Assembly (NCBI GenBank): GCA_014607495.2
Contig: CP053148.1
Location: 7,750,001-7,814,000, forward strand
Length of the DNA: 64,000 bases
Direction: 5' to 3'
Origin: Carposina sasakii
Lineage: Eukaryota; Arthropoda; Insecta; Lepidoptera; Carposinidae
Shown: positions 34,701 through 46,900 of the stretch, one piece after another
Position numbering within the stretch: the first letter of the stretch is position 1
Layout of the letters: every line of letters begins with the position of its first letter
The notes under the pieces: model-generated
Database searches by the model: none
What the model was told of the DNA's origin: nothing
Seen by the model: the letters and a program-made list of their open reading frames with translations, nothing else
Program-made: the position numbers and the translations under genes

Positions 34701-35028
34701 TGTTTGGTCTGCTGCATAACCTTCATATGGCTGTTGTACTTCATCTTCGAGTTGCTCTTTTTCTTCATCAGTATCTTTTGATTCTTCTACTTCATTATAG
34801 TGAGTAACTTCGTCATCATCCGCGCCTCCTTGATTTGATTCAATATTATCGTCATGTTCTAGGTATCCTTCATCATCTAGGCTGTATATTTTAGAATATA
34901 GGAGACACATTAAGATACACTGAAAATATTAAAAATTTATGTTTAAAATTTTTATAAAGTTAATAAGTATAACAATAAAAAAAATTACGTAATGCAAGCA
35001 ATTTACTAACTTGCCAAATAAAATTCAT
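31731..35028 (-). CDS. Gene C: secreted proline-rich / Asn-Asp-rich protein, same family
   Basis: Exon 1 is 35011-35028 (MNFIWQ; donor gttagt) and exon 2 is 34919 down to 31731 (acceptor atattttcag), with a 91-bp phase-0 intron. The product is 1068 residues. The signal peptide is about 1-19 (MNFIWQCILMCLLYSKIYS). An acidic region follows, then ASNEHNQMFEM near residue 120 and a long Pro zone (about 140-460). Short hydrophobic islands such as EPIYIELP and MQIMIPP interrupt it. The cysteine module PCPTKCPNSEVKCNCEF lies near 464-482. A Lys-rich block (about 510-560) and an Asn/Asp/Tyr-rich low-complexity region (about 565-1000) follow. The end has ETRRKNVLRKIVRKINKIK, the family C-terminal motif, here without a separate exon. 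Function unknown. Confidence 0.82.
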
Positions 35029-36130
35029 TTTGCAATACACTAAACGCGTTTTTAGTCGATGCAAAGCCCATTGTGAGTAAGTTATGTACTTACCTATACT
35101 TTTTTCAAAACATGGTTCATACATAACAACGGTAAATACTGCTTACATTCTTATTATGAAACTTTTGGTTTCAAGTAAGAAGTGGGTTAAGATTAGGTAG
35201 ATTGTAGTTATAGTAGGTAGATTAGACCTTTATGATTCTTTGGTCCTGTCTTTGGTACATCCTGCTATACATCAGCTAAGTTTATAGTACTTATGATCGG
35301 CCTTATTAGTTTAGAATTGCCGTTTTTTAGCGATTATTCCTAACCTGACCCGAAATCCTAACTCGGTCGCGTGTTAGGTTAGGGACATGAAAAAATAAAT
35401 AAATTGATCCAAACCTTACCCTCTTCCTCATCTGACCCAACGTATCGTTCCTATCGTAACCCGAATTGTGATATAGGAAGGTTTTCCTCTTTTTCTTAAA
35501 ATAAAACTACCTACGTATCAAATCAGAATATAATGTACTTATATTTATACAATAATTTTAATAATATAATGTGGTCGATTCCGGCAGTCACACACTTAAA
35601 CCTAAGTTTACGTAAAAATATCTAAATTTAAAATGAGTATAAATTAAGTACATTTAAAGTCATTGTACGCGTAAATTCATGTATTTTGATCAAATTGGAG
35701 AAAAACCACGCCTAAGATATTCTACTTTAAAAAAGGAACATCATAACATCATTTAAATCACGATAAAACCTATCAATTTCTGCTTAAAATAATAAAATTG
35801 TTGTTTGAATTTTTAATCTTAGTCGCTAAAGCTATTCTGACCGCACACTTTATCCTAAACCTAAAAATCAAACACTTGTAAATTTAATAATCTGTGTTGC
35901 CAGTATATGCCGTCAAAAAAAGAAAAGAGTGAACGAAAGAGCAAAAAAACTTTAACTCTAAAAATGTCGATAAATGAGGATAGTACTAGATTTCTAATCT
36001 TACATTAATACATGTTGGATAATCACTCGTAAAATTATTATAATATTACGTTTTAACAACTTATCATACTGAAGCGCTGACGACTCCACTTTAACAAAGA
36101 TGCATACTTCTAACTGATTTACACATAATT
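35029..36130. other. Upstream region of gene C, otherwise empty
   Basis: No gene is seen. Close to gene C the minus strand reads cataacttactcacaatggg then ctttgca, matching the block upstream of gene D (cataattcattcacaatggc then ctttgca). That block is a candidate core promoter or leader. The rest is AT-rich without recognisable features. Confidence 0.4.
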
Positions 36131-36403
36131 TAGGTTTAAATTATCACTGTCATTTTTTGGAGTCTGCCGTCGACCAGACATAATTTAGGACTTAACCGAC
36201 TTCATTCTGATTGTGTCATGGAGTCGGAGCGCGCTGCGCGCTGGCAAAGCCACACATACGGCAAAATTCGGTGTAGTAGGCAAAGCACGCGTTTATGCAG
36301 TTTCCTATTCTTAGTTTTACTTTGAATTTTAGTGTCGGTCAGTTTTTTAAATTACATTTATTTATTTGGCTGGAACCGACTCCAAAAAATAAGTGATAAT
36401 TAT
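36131..36403. repeat. Candidate MITE with AAATTATCAC termini
   Basis: The left end aaattatcactgtcatttttt and right end aaaaaataagtgataatt are imperfect inverted repeats, each flanked inward by ggagtc / gactcc. The interior is non-coding with a GC-rich spot (gcgcgctgcgcgc). Confidence 0.5.
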
Positions 36404-36769
36404 AAATATTTAAAGATGACTTTGTTAAAGTATTAGGTATTTAAGTTGTAAATATTTAAATAATTTTAGATATTTAATATGTATTAAGTAGATAAATTAG
36501 TTTCGTTATTTATCACTTTTTAGTTAAAGTTTTTGTCGTTTGTGTTTTTTGAAGTCGGTAGTTTTTTTTTTAAAGTCAGTTTATTTCTCGATTTTTTGTT
36601 GTGTTAATGAGTTGTGAACTTAAATAGATGCTAGTTTATACACTTAAGGGTTTCATCGTTATCAACCCAGGAGTAGCTAGTACCTACTCGTATAAGTATC
36701 ACGTTAGCCCTACATATATAGTTTCCATCGACCAATTGCAGTACCTATCTGTCCCCTAACTCCTAACCG

Positions 36770-37115
36770 TTAAGGAGTTCTGTAGCTTCATCATCAGCAC
36801 AGCAGCATCAGATGTTGATTCGAGTTACACGTTTGCCCTACATACTACTAAGTAGTTTCCATCGACCAATTGCAGTACTGTGGAGTTCTGTAGCTTCATC
36901 ATCAGCACAGCAGCATCAGATGTTGATTCAAGTAACACGTTATCGACCCTACTATCTCCCAACTCCTAACCGTTAAGTTCTGTAGCTTCATATCAGCACA
37001 GCAGCATCAGATGTCCATCGACCAATTGCAGTACTGTCTCCATCATCAGCACTTCTAACCATTAAAGATCGACCAATTGTTCTGTAGCTTCATCATCAGC
37101 ACAGCAGCATTAGAT
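36770..37115. repeat. Irregular tandem array of a tctgtagcttcatcatcagc unit
   Basis: The unit gtagcttcatcatcagcaca then gcagcatcagatgt starts near 36780, 36890, 36978 and 37084. Intervening pieces (tttccatcgaccaattgcag, cccaactcctaaccgttaag) are also repeated in changed order. Confidence 0.75.
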
Positions 37116-37159
37116 GTTGACACCCTGAAGCATATACCTGAGTAAGACATGATTACGTA

Positions 37160-37395
37160 ACAAAAGCACCATACGAGCGTACAATTTTCGATGATTGCCC
37201 TGGATTTCTCCTGGATCCCATCATCAGATCCTGACCTGATGAAAATGGGACCACCTCAGAAGTGAACTCTAATCAACAAAAAAATTTTGAAAACCGTCTA
37301 TATTTAACGGAAATATCGGTGAACATACATAAAAAAAATATTATACATACAGACGAATTGAGAATCTCCTCCTTTTTATGAAATCGGTTAAAAAC
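37160..37395. repeat. Fragment of the AACCGACTTC composite repeat
   Basis: It contains gattgccctggatttctcc, catcatcagatcctgac, gacgaattgagaatctcctc and ends atgaaatcggttaaaaa, matching the right portion of the copies at 17635-19262 and 48955-50176. Confidence 0.65.
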
Positions 37396-37798
37396 TAATG
37401 CAATACTATTTTTTAATATTACTATGCAGTTTGTTCATGTATAATTTAGATATAATATAATAATAAAAACTATTTTTCAAACTGCATCTTTTTTAATACA
37501 TTGTCATTTGTGGCAATTAGGAAAAACTAAGCTACATTAGCGAACCGTAGCTTTGTGCACAGCTTTGCCTCTTTTACCCCGAAAATAAATTAATGATAGT
37601 TGGAATTATATTTTAAAAGTCGTGAACTCTGATGAAAAATCAAACTTATTCACTGGTTATATGTATAAGCTGTGGTTAAAAGATGAGAAGTTAATTGATG
37701 TCTGGTATGTAAGCGTAGAAAGATACAGGACAACAAATTGTCTTGAAAGGTAGCATAATAGGATTAATAATCAGAGGAAATTGCAATTCAGTCAGTTT

Positions 37799-38047
37799 GA
37801 CGGCCGATTGGTGTAGTTGGTAGTGGCTCTGCTCGCTGTGCCATAGGTCCTGGGTTCGAATCCCGGTAGGTGCAAATATTGATATGATGAATATTGATGT
37901 TTGTTTCCTAGTCATGGATGTTTCTATACTTATCTATACTTACCGTTACCGTTGCTTAGTACCCATGACACAAGACCTTATGGATCTTAATGTGGGACTA
38001 AGTTAATGTGTTGTGAAGTGTGTGAATATTTATTTATTATTATTATT
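37799..38047 (+). repeat. tRNA-derived SINE, second family
   Basis: An A-box-like tggtgtagttggtagtgg (37809-37826) and a B-box-like ggttcgaatcc (37853-37863) form a tRNA-like head. A unique body and a (TTATT)n tail ending near 38047 follow. It is not a functional tRNA gene because the head lacks a closed acceptor stem. Confidence 0.8.
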
Positions 38048-38745
38048 TGTATCTCTTTTGAAATTCTCGGGACTACAGAGTCCCGGTCCTTTGAGAGGCG
38101 TGCATCGGGCCGTAGCCAAGATGTAGAGGCCCTTTTAAGAGAACTTTAATATGGTGTTGGATACACATGACGGATACCATCGCCGAACGCACAATATGAT
38201 ACACCCGGCGATGGTCTCCGCCATGTGCAAGACTATTGGAGTGCAGAGCTCTGTCATGCGATGGGAAACAAGGTCATGGGCTATGGGGCTGAATTTTGGG
38301 TGGGGTTGGAAAATCGGGCTATTGAAGGAGACTAACGGACACCTGCCATTACAACCAAGTCTCATAATTGTTAGGTGGCAGGCGGTGACTCGCCAACTCA
38401 TTTCATGGGCCCCCTGAAACGGCCGCACGCACGGAGCGACAAAGGGGGCAACATTTGGTGAGCGGCTAGGGTGGAGGGGTGCCCCTGGACTTTAAACCGA
38501 AGCCAACTCGCCACTTACTGACGGGCACGTCCACCCTCGAGCTGTCATAGCTCTCGCGACTCCACTCTGCCCGGCCGGCGAAGGCAAGGCAGAGGTGGGG
38601 GAACTGTTCCTCGTCAGATCTCACTCCGGCGCCGGAGATGAGGAACAGGGTCTTCCCCCGGGAGCACTTCAGGTCCGTGGGAACGCTACCTCCCAACAGC
38701 TCGCCACAAGCTGCCCTGCGGGCTTATTATTATTATTATTATAGT
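38048..38745 (+). mobile_element. Unclassified non-LTR retroelement 3' fragment
   Basis: A GC-richer segment (cgggactacagagtcccggt hairpin, then about 600 bp) ends in a clean (TTA)n tail at 38727-38744, a common LINE 3' end. It sits directly behind the SINE tail. No protein motif is recognisable in any frame. Confidence 0.4.
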
Positions 38746-39328
38746 TTTGAATGCTCTGAAATGTGATTCGGACTTAAACATTGTTAAAAGCAAATATTGA
38801 AATGAAAAAAGAAGCAAACACTTCATTAACAGAGAGTTATGGATTTTGAACGTTATTGACCAAGTTATGAAAGGAAAAAAAAAGAGTGGAGAGCCTTAGT
38901 CAGATCCAAAGTCGATGACTTTGAGATCCAACGGCAAGAAGATATTGACACCAAACGGGATCTTAAGAAAACCCGGCCACCTGCGGCAATAATAATTACA
39001 TATATTGATGGTGTGCTCGCATATCCGCAATTTCTGCGGACTTTTGTCAACAAAATTGGATATTTTAGCCATATGCGAGCACATCAGCGACACATATTGC
39101 AAAATACCTTTTTTGCACGATATTAATAATGGCAACAGGCAGGCACTTGAAATATTCACAAAATACTCAGTTATATTTTTACTTTCATTATTGTTGTTTA
39201 CCTAGTCAATGGTACGGAACCTTTCGTGCGCGCGGCCTGTTTTGCAAAATTTTGGTTTATACGATCTACCTATAGATGAGCACGGGGTCAATAAGATAAA
39301 TGTCAAAGTCTTAGTACTTAACCAGATT
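38746..39328. other. No feature seen
   Basis: AT-rich sequence with short open frames on both strands. None shows a domain or coding bias. Confidence 0.4.
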
Positions 39329-39471
39329 AAGGGCGGATTTTTCCAAATGTCAGATACCCTTAAGAGGAGATAAAGTTGATGGTGTCTCTATCATCATCAA
39401 GTTTGAGAGAAAGACAGCATCAACTTTATTCTTCTGATAGGTTACCTGACGTTTGGAAAAATCGGCCCTAA
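39329..39471. repeat. Short MITE, about 143 bp
   Basis: The left end taagggcggatttttccaaa and right end tttggaaaaatcggccctaa are inverted, followed inward by tgtcag / ctgacg. The element is flanked by TTAA-like sequence. Confidence 0.65.
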
Positions 39472-40729
39472 GTCTATGTAATATGTCATATATTACTCGA
39501 ATTACGGTAAATCCTCAGATTTTCGAGTAAAACCTAAGATTTACCAACTCTTAATGGTAAAAACCTGAATGATTTTGCGATTCGCACTTTTCCCACCGTT
39601 CACGTGGTAAGTCCTAGGATTTACATAAAGGCATGGTAAATGTTGAAAATAACATATTCAGGAAAAAATATAAAGTTGTTTTAAAGGATCTATTTTGTCT
39701 CATAATTTTTTATCCTTAATCTGACGTGTAATAATGTTTTGTGACACAATTGTAAGTCCTAACGGGCCTAACCTAACTTAACTGTCTGGCGTTGTTAGTC
39801 TAATCTAACCTATCCTAACCTAAGATTATTAATCTTTGTTTTATTCCCTAAATCTTAATACTGATTTTACTAGTAAAACCTAACATGTACTAAATTTACT
39901 TTGTAAAAGCTCGAAAAAATGTACCATTTTCACAAATCCTTACATTTAACAACCCATTTCGGTAAATCCTAAGACTTACTCTAAATCGAGCTTTAAGTGC
40001 ACTAACGGACGTAAACAAAAAAATCCAATTTTACCCGACCCTGTAGGAAATTTTGTAAAATATAAGTACAGTCTCAGTGCCCTAATACAAATATACACAC
40101 ATGCAACACACATACATTCTATTTCTTTAAATTACAATGACATATCGAAAATTAGGTCAAGAAGTTTTCTGAGTTTCGATCTGAAAAAAAAAACGCTGAA
40201 AGGAAAGTGCTCATAATAGGAAGGACGCCATTTTATTTATCGGTTCTCCTCCTTCACGTATACTTATTTTGTATCATACATTGTGCGCGCTGGTAATGGT
40301 TGGTTTTCCTCCGTGGCTAATGTAAGGCTGGAATCTGTAATGTTACCTAGATTACATAACAATGTAACGTACTTACGAACATAATTACATTTTTACTTTT
40401 TTAGAGGTTGTTTCTATTTATGAAATTAAGGCACCTCATAAAATAACAATTTATGGTTGGTATTTGGATATGGACGTTCCTCTAATGTTGTGCGTTTCAT
40501 CATATAGTTGATGAAATGAAATGATTATTTATTTGGTCAAAAAATGGTACAATAAAGTTATTATAACATTATTTGATCAGAGATATGTTTTTCCAAAAAA
40601 TGTGGCATGCAAATATTTTAATTGATGGCGCTAGTTACTATGTGTATGACCACATTTTCTGTGTCACTGCATATAAAAATGTTAGTTCCGAAACCAGGCA
40701 TAGGAAATATTCTATGAAACAGACTCCAC
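39472..40729. other. Intergenic sequence with scattered GTAAATCCTAAGATTTAC-like motifs
   Basis: Several short variants of gtaaatcctnagatttac occur between 39500 and 39990, suggesting an old inverted-repeat element. There is no gene. Confidence 0.4.
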
Positions 40730-40840
40730 CACATTGCCCTTTACTGGTCGTTCAAAAACAGTAGTAACACAAGAAAATATCGATGCTGTACGCTAATTAA
40801 TACAAGAAGATGTGACGTGCGAACAGAATTGGGTTTGATT
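40730..40840 (+). pseudogene. Mariner-type transposase N-terminal scrap
   Basis: The frame reads FTGRSKTVVTQENIDAVR, a stop, then LIQEDVTCEQ. This resembles the helix-turn-helix linker of mariner transposases (SGRPxTVxTxENIxxVRxLI). Only about 35 codons are seen and the catalytic DDD/DDE part is absent. Confidence 0.5.
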
Positions 40841-41689
40841 AACAGAGCTAGGTGTCGTAAAGTTGGATTCTCGCTGGGTGCATTATCGTTTGACCGAAGA
40901 ACAAATCTCGGCCTGCTTTGCAAAGGTTCGATAGATGACCCAAGTAGCACAAGAGGCTGTATAGGAACTGAATATTGGACTACAATTACCCTTGAAGTGG
41001 TATAAGAAAGCTGCATAAAAGCTGAAGCACAAACCACTTAAATGGGCACAAATTATTCAGCTCTAATGTCACATAAGCTGCTTAAGAGTGCAGAATCAGA
41101 TATTTAAGAGAGTTATAAGGGGTAACAGGTGTTGTAAGAGCTGAATATCAACTGGTTAAGAGACCATGTTACTCTTTATTCAGCTGAATACCTAAGTATT
41201 GTATCACAATGGGCCTGTTGGTGACGCGTGACTATAGAAAATAATATTTTTGTATATTCATTTTATTTATTATTGAAAAGTGACCGTAGTAACTTGTGAC
41301 AACATAAACGTAAACGCCATATTAATGGCGGTGTCGTTTCATAATATATTTATTGGTACCTAAGTAAACGGAACGGTTTTCTTTATTAGTGCAAGAAAAA
41401 TGTGTGGGAATGCAAGTTTACTGACATTATATATGTATATTGTCTAAGAAAATTTTGGTGCGCTACGAAAATATTGTGTTTTTAAATAATATAGCAATAA
41501 ATGATGTAAATAAGCTATGTGTTTTAAAATCTTGGCCCAACAATTTTCAATAGTTTGGACAGAACTATTAAATAAATAGAGACTGTTACGATATAAGAAG
41601 TGATACCTAATTTAATAAGTTCGTAATTCATGCACAAAACATATAAAAAAATGTAAAGTAAATTATAATATTTCCAGGTTAAAATGGTG

Positions 41690-42130
41690 GTTGATGTAAA
41701 ACAGCTATGTGAACCGTTATTTATCAAAGGGCTGTTTAGTGATTCACTTGTGAACCTATATTCATCAAAGGACTGCTTAGTGTTTCACATGTGAACCATT
41801 ACTTATTAAAGAGCTGTTAAGCGTTTCACGTGTGGACCATTACTTATTAAAGGGCTGTTGAGCGATTCACCTGTGTACTGTGAAACAGTTCAAGAGCAAA
41901 GTAGAATTGAACATGTAACTCCATATGCAGCCTTGGTTGATGTTAAACAGCTATGTGAACCGTTATTTATCAAATGGCTGTTTAGTGATTCACTTGTGAA
42001 CCTATATTTATCAAAGGACTGCTTAGTGTTTCACATGTGAACCATTACTTATTAAAGGGGCTGTAAAGCGTTTCACGCGTGAACCATTACTTATTAAAGA
42101 GCTGTTAAGCGTTTCACGAGTTAAAGTTAA
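41690..42130. repeat. Tandem array of a roughly 45-bp unit with higher-order duplication
   Basis: The unit gtgaaccattacttattaaa-gagctgttaagcgtttcac and variants recurs about nine times. A block of about 105 bp (acagctatgtgaaccgttat ... gtgtttcacatgtgaaccat) occurs at about 41700-41800 and again at 41948-42050. Frames through it carry stops, so it is not a coding repeat. Confidence 0.75.
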
Positions 42131-43097
42131 AGCCATTTATTTTGATATACTAGTGGACCTCTAAATATCCATGAGGCATCTTGTTAACGTTTAAACTGCC
42201 GCTATATGCAGACAGAGTCAATGGATAAATAAAGGCTGCTTAGCGGTAAATATGTTCAGCGCTAAGATATATTATGGGCCACAGGTGTCCCGTTATGCGT
42301 CTATTGGCTTAATATTATGAGAACTTGTGCCCCTTTAATGAGTCAGCTCAATAACAGTTCACAAGTACTTTCTTATATTGCTTTTGGCTCTTTCTATAAC
42401 TCTTTGCGTTTTAAGGGTATATTTGTGACCCATAATGCAGATCTTATTTACCCTTAAGCTGTTTAAATATCACTGACTGCTATTATGCAACTAAGGGACC
42501 ACGAGTGTATTCTTAATACGCCCAGAGCTGTGTGTAGATCTAAAAGTGAGTATTTATTCAGCTATCTGTGCTACTTGGGGAAACTCAAAGGCAGTTTACA
42601 ATATCGTGGTGGTGATTTATTTCAGTTTAGTTCGTGATAACGCTTTAAAACAAGATTTTAAACAATAGAGGGTTATCGAAATTAGTAACGCTCAAATAAG
42701 TTCAAATAAAAGAAACTGATCAATCCTAATGAAGAGTCGCAAAGCACGAATAAATAGCAGTGTCTCATAGAATAACCGATAAACCCATCTAGCTACTCAC
42801 ACGATCGCCCAATATAATTGGAGGGATCCGTAATACATAGTTGCGAAATACCAATGTTCGAATCACGGAATTGCCAATTATTGAAATTGCGAATAATCAA
42901 AGAGCGACGTAACTGAAGCTCGAATTTGCTTCTAACATTGTTGGCGTTCAAATGTTTTTAAGGTTATGTGTAGTAAATTATCAAAGTTTTAGTTTTAATA
43001 GAGCTTTTTATTCAGATAAAAAACATACGCAACCGTAATATAACATAATATTTACAGACAATTTCGTAAATTCGCACTTCCGTTATTCGGTCTTACG
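42131..43097. other. Intergenic stretch after the tandem array
   Basis: I see no gene. Phrases such as agctgnttaag and cattactt recall the array and the segment at 41030-41200, so the whole of 40.5-42.6 kb may be one unnamed repeat. Confidence 0.35.
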
Positions 43098-43155
43098 TCG
43101 AGCTTCTGTTATTCGAGCTTCAGTTATTCGAGCTTCAGTTATTCGAGCTTCAGTC
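43098..43155. repeat. 15-bp tandem repeat (ttattcgagcttcag)n
   Basis: About four units, the first diverged, lie in direct succession. Confidence 0.85.
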
Positions 43156-43179
43156 GATATATGTCCATCTTTTTTATTA

Positions 43180-43547
43180 TTTTTATACATATAATAAAAA
43201 TGTAACGGATCGCTGTCTGTACATGGAAGATATAATATAAGAAAAAATGTTATAGAATACCTTTATCAACGCAATAGTACCCAAAACAATGATTTTTGGA
43301 ATTTTTCTCTGTTTGTCTTTTTGTCGGTTTGTCTGTTTGTCTGTGCGTATGTGCACGCTAATCTCAGAAACGGCTGAACCGATTTCGATGCAGTTTTCAG
43401 GAATATATTGTGACAGGTCCCACTAGGCTAATTTAGGCTACTATAATATAGGCTACTTTTTATCCCGGGAAAATGTTTTTATCCCGGATAATTTCGATAT
43501 TTATTTTTTCTGTAGTCCACGCGGACGGAGTCGCGGGCGTCCACTAG
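43180..43547 (+). repeat. Helitron-like non-autonomous element
   Basis: The 3' end ccacgcggacggagtcgcgg gcgtccactagt combines a short GC hairpin with a terminal CTAGT, as in lepidopteran Helitron-like repeats. Internal text such as cggctgaaccgatttcgatg is common in such elements. No Rep/helicase is encoded. Confidence 0.55.
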
Positions 43548-43876
43548 TTTTAATTAAATTTCGTGAATTCGCACTTCCGTGATTAGATCTTTTGTATTTC
43601 GCAATTAAATTGTACAATCCAATTGGAGCGGAAATCAAACAATGCGTAGTCAAATTAAAAATGCATTTCCTGGCAGAAAAAATACTATCGAATTAGCCTG
43701 GCTGTCACTCACGCTCTGCATATTGGCGCCGTTTGAAGTAGCATGTTAGTATGTTTATTGGGGCAGCTTATTTCATAGGAATCATTTTATCGGATCAATG
43801 ATTTACGGAATAATTTATATTAAAGCTAGCAAAGGACGTCTTACTAGTATAATATGTAAATTTATTTTTAAACGAT

Positions 43877-43882
43877 TTTATT
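43877..43882 (-). terminator. Polyadenylation signal of gene D
   Basis: AATAAA on the minus strand lies about 60 bp after the gene D stop in exon 3. Confidence 0.6.
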
Positions 43883-43940
43883 ATATTAAGATGATAAATA
43901 ACAAAAACTACATTTAAAAACCATGTCACTAAGTAAATCC

Positions 43941-46900
43941 TCATCTACTTTCTTTTGATTTTTCTTCGTCATATTCAGAACTTTGTGTATCACTCTTTTC
44001 TCCAGGTCTTATGTCATGAAAGTTCTTTATTAGCTTCTTCAACAAACGTTTTTTTCTTTGTTTACGGTTCGTTGGAATATCTGTAAGAAAAATAAATTAA
44101 TACATAATAATTTTAACAAATTGAACCATGTTTTTATATATATTTTCAGTGTTTTCTGCATCAGAATCATGGTCTGAACTCATGCTATCAATATTTGCCT
44201 GGCTGTCACAAACAACCTGTATGTTAAAATTTTAGTTTTAAGTCAGGCCAACTTAAACGAACTCCATTATTTTTTCTTGAAAAAATGTAAACGAAAATTT
44301 TCTGTGGTTTTCGCCTCCGAATCATGGTCTGAAGTCGGCATATCAATATTTGCCTGGCTGTCACAAACAAATTGTATCATAGCAGATCGATCTTACTTAC
44401 CCTCTTCTTTCTGATTGGAATCTAAATCATTATTATCAGAACCATCGTTACCACTCAATTCAGAATTGTTATTGATTTTAGCATCATTAGGATGAGCCGT
44501 ACTGTCAAGGTATTCATGATTATCAATTAATTCACTATTATTCTTAAGCATCAAGTTGTTATTAAAACCTGCATTATTTTCATCACCGTTATCATGAGTT
44601 TGGGTTTCATTATTACTAGCTTCATCTATATTATTTTGCAAATATTCATTACTAGAATCATTTACAACTTTAGATTTTTCAGTTGGTTCGACGTTATTGA
44701 CGGATTCAGGCTTTTTATTACACGCAGATCCACCACCACATGTTGTCTCATTATGTAAACCACCATCACTCAGCTCAGAACTTTTATTAGAGTCAGTATT
44801 CTCGGTTGATTCACTACTACTTTTAGTTTCATTCTTTTTAGTTTCAATTTCTGTTGTATTAGTTGGTTCACCTGGTCCCATAGGAGTTTCTGTGTGTGGA
44901 TTTTCCTCTTCATTTACTGGAACAACGAATTTACCGCCACGTAATTGTATTGCTCCTTCCTTAAATTTGCAGTTACAATCTATATCTGGTTGGTCATAGC
45001 AATTATTATTAGAACAAGGAGCAGGAATAACTATTGGATCGGGATATTCAGGTGCTGGGGGTGGTGGCGGCGGCGGTGGAGGGGGAGCAGGTGGAGGCGG
45101 AGTTGGAGGGGAACCAGGTGGAGACGGAGGCGGTGGAGGAGGTGGCGGGGGTTCAGGTGGAAGAGGTGGTGAAGGTGGCTGCGGTGTGGGCGGAGGCTGG
45201 GGCGGAGAAGGAGGTTGAGCAGGCGGAGGAGGAGGCGGAGGTGATGGGGGTGGTTGTGGAGGTGGTGGTGGAGATGGTGGTGGAGGAAGTTGTGGAGGAG
45301 GTGGTGGAGGAGGAGGTGGAGGTAGTTGTGGAGGAGGTGGTGGAGGTAGTTGTGGAGGATGTGGTGGAGGTAGTTGTGGAGGAGGTGGTAGAGGTTGTTG
45401 TGGAGGAGGTAGTTGTGGAAGAGGTGGTGGAGGTAGTTGTGGATGAGGTAGTGCTTGCTGGTGTGGAGCAGGAGGAATGGGGACATAAGAGTGTGGTTGG
45501 GGAGGTAGAGGAGCAGAAGGAATGGGGGCATAAGAAAGTGGTCGAGGTAGTTGTGGAGGAGGTGTTGGAGGTAGTTGTGGAAGAGGTAGTGCTTGCGGCA
45601 GTAAAGCAGGAGCAATGGGGACATAAGATTGTGGTTGGGGAGGTTGAGGAGCAGGTGTAGGGGGCATTATTATTTGTATTTGTTGTGGACGTGGTGGTTC
45701 TGGTATATGTATAGGCATTAAAGGTGGTTGAAGTATCGGCGTTGGTACAGGAATAGGCATTGGCATTGGAGGGGGTGGAGGCATTAGTATTGGAACTGGG
45801 TAATGCCTTATACGTGATCGCGTAGGACGTGGTCGTCGCGGCGGTGGCCACCATGGCGGTGGTCTAGGTGGTGGCGGCGGATAATCTGGAAGATGTGGTG
45901 GATATGGGGGAGGTGGTCGACGTGGTGGTGGTGGTGGTGGTGGTGGTGGTGGTGGCGGTGGTGTTGGTGGTGGCGTTGGCGGCGGCGGTGGTGGTGGTGG
46001 TGAGGATGATGGTAATGGTGGAGGTGAAGGTGATGGGTGAGGTGTACACGTTGATGATGGCGCCTCTGGGTTTTGTATAATTATTATTTGAGGAGGTTGG
46101 GGAGGTGTTGGGGCAGTAGGCTCTCTTTCGTCTTGAACATATATTATTTGAGGTGGAGGTGGTGAAGGAGGCGGCGTAGGTGGAGGTGGGGGCGGAGGTG
46201 GTAACATAAAAATGGCTGGTGGTGGTGGAGTTGTTGTTGGTTGAGGTGGGGGAGTTGTAGGTGGAGATGTAGGTGGAATAGGTAGAGGAGGAGGTGGAAG
46301 TGGCAGGTGTTGTGGAGGTGGTGGATAATTATACATTTGTGGAGGTGAGGGCATAAACAATGGAGGAGGTGGCAGTGGAGGTGGTGGTGGAGGTGGCGGT
46401 GGAGGTGGTAGTAGAGGTGGTAGTTCAGGTGGTGGTTCAGGTGGTAGTTCAGGTGGTGGTTCAGGTGGTGAATCGAACTCTGTCATATACATTACATTCG
46501 CAGGTGGTGGAAAAGATGGAGGAGGTAGAGGTGGTGGAGGCGGTAGAGGCGGCGGAAGATCCTCTGGTGCCATAAACATTGGTGGAGGCATTGGAAAGTC
46601 TAAAACAGGTGGTGGTGGCATCATTCCCATTCGTCTAGAATCCGGTTCGGGCATTTGAATCATTAGCTGTGTATATTCATTCGAAGTGTCACTGTTTGGC
46701 CATCCAGGAACGCCTTCTTGGACGTCTGCAGCCCCAAGTGGAAATACTTGATCACCAACTGAAGGTGGTTCTGCGCCGAGACCTTCGAATGGGGGCATTG
46801 CGTTGTCGCCGAAAGGATTTATCTCTTGAATTTCCAACGGTGTAGCCTCAAGTACATCCTGCTCTTGTGCTTCTCCGCCATTGCTGAATATCGTTGAACA

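Noticed and set aside
37809..37875. Functional tRNA gene
   Set aside because: A and B boxes are present, but the acceptor stem does not pair and a SINE body with TTATT tail follows.
38135..38428. Overlapping frames on both strands in the GC-richer segment
   Set aside because: No motif in either frame; the segment ends in a (TTA)n tail and looks like retroelement UTR.
41690..42130. CRISPR array
   Set aside because: Eukaryotic context; repeats are contiguous and diverged without unique equal-length spacers.
44155..44375. Two extra coding microexons of gene D
   Set aside because: The conserved frame is incompatible with the phase-1 flanking exons and no good donor follows; kept only as a relic finding.
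45031..45854. Plus and minus alternative frames (Val/Glu, His/Leu, Thr/Ser-rich) over gene D
   Set aside because: Same cause: proline-repeat shadows of the real frame.
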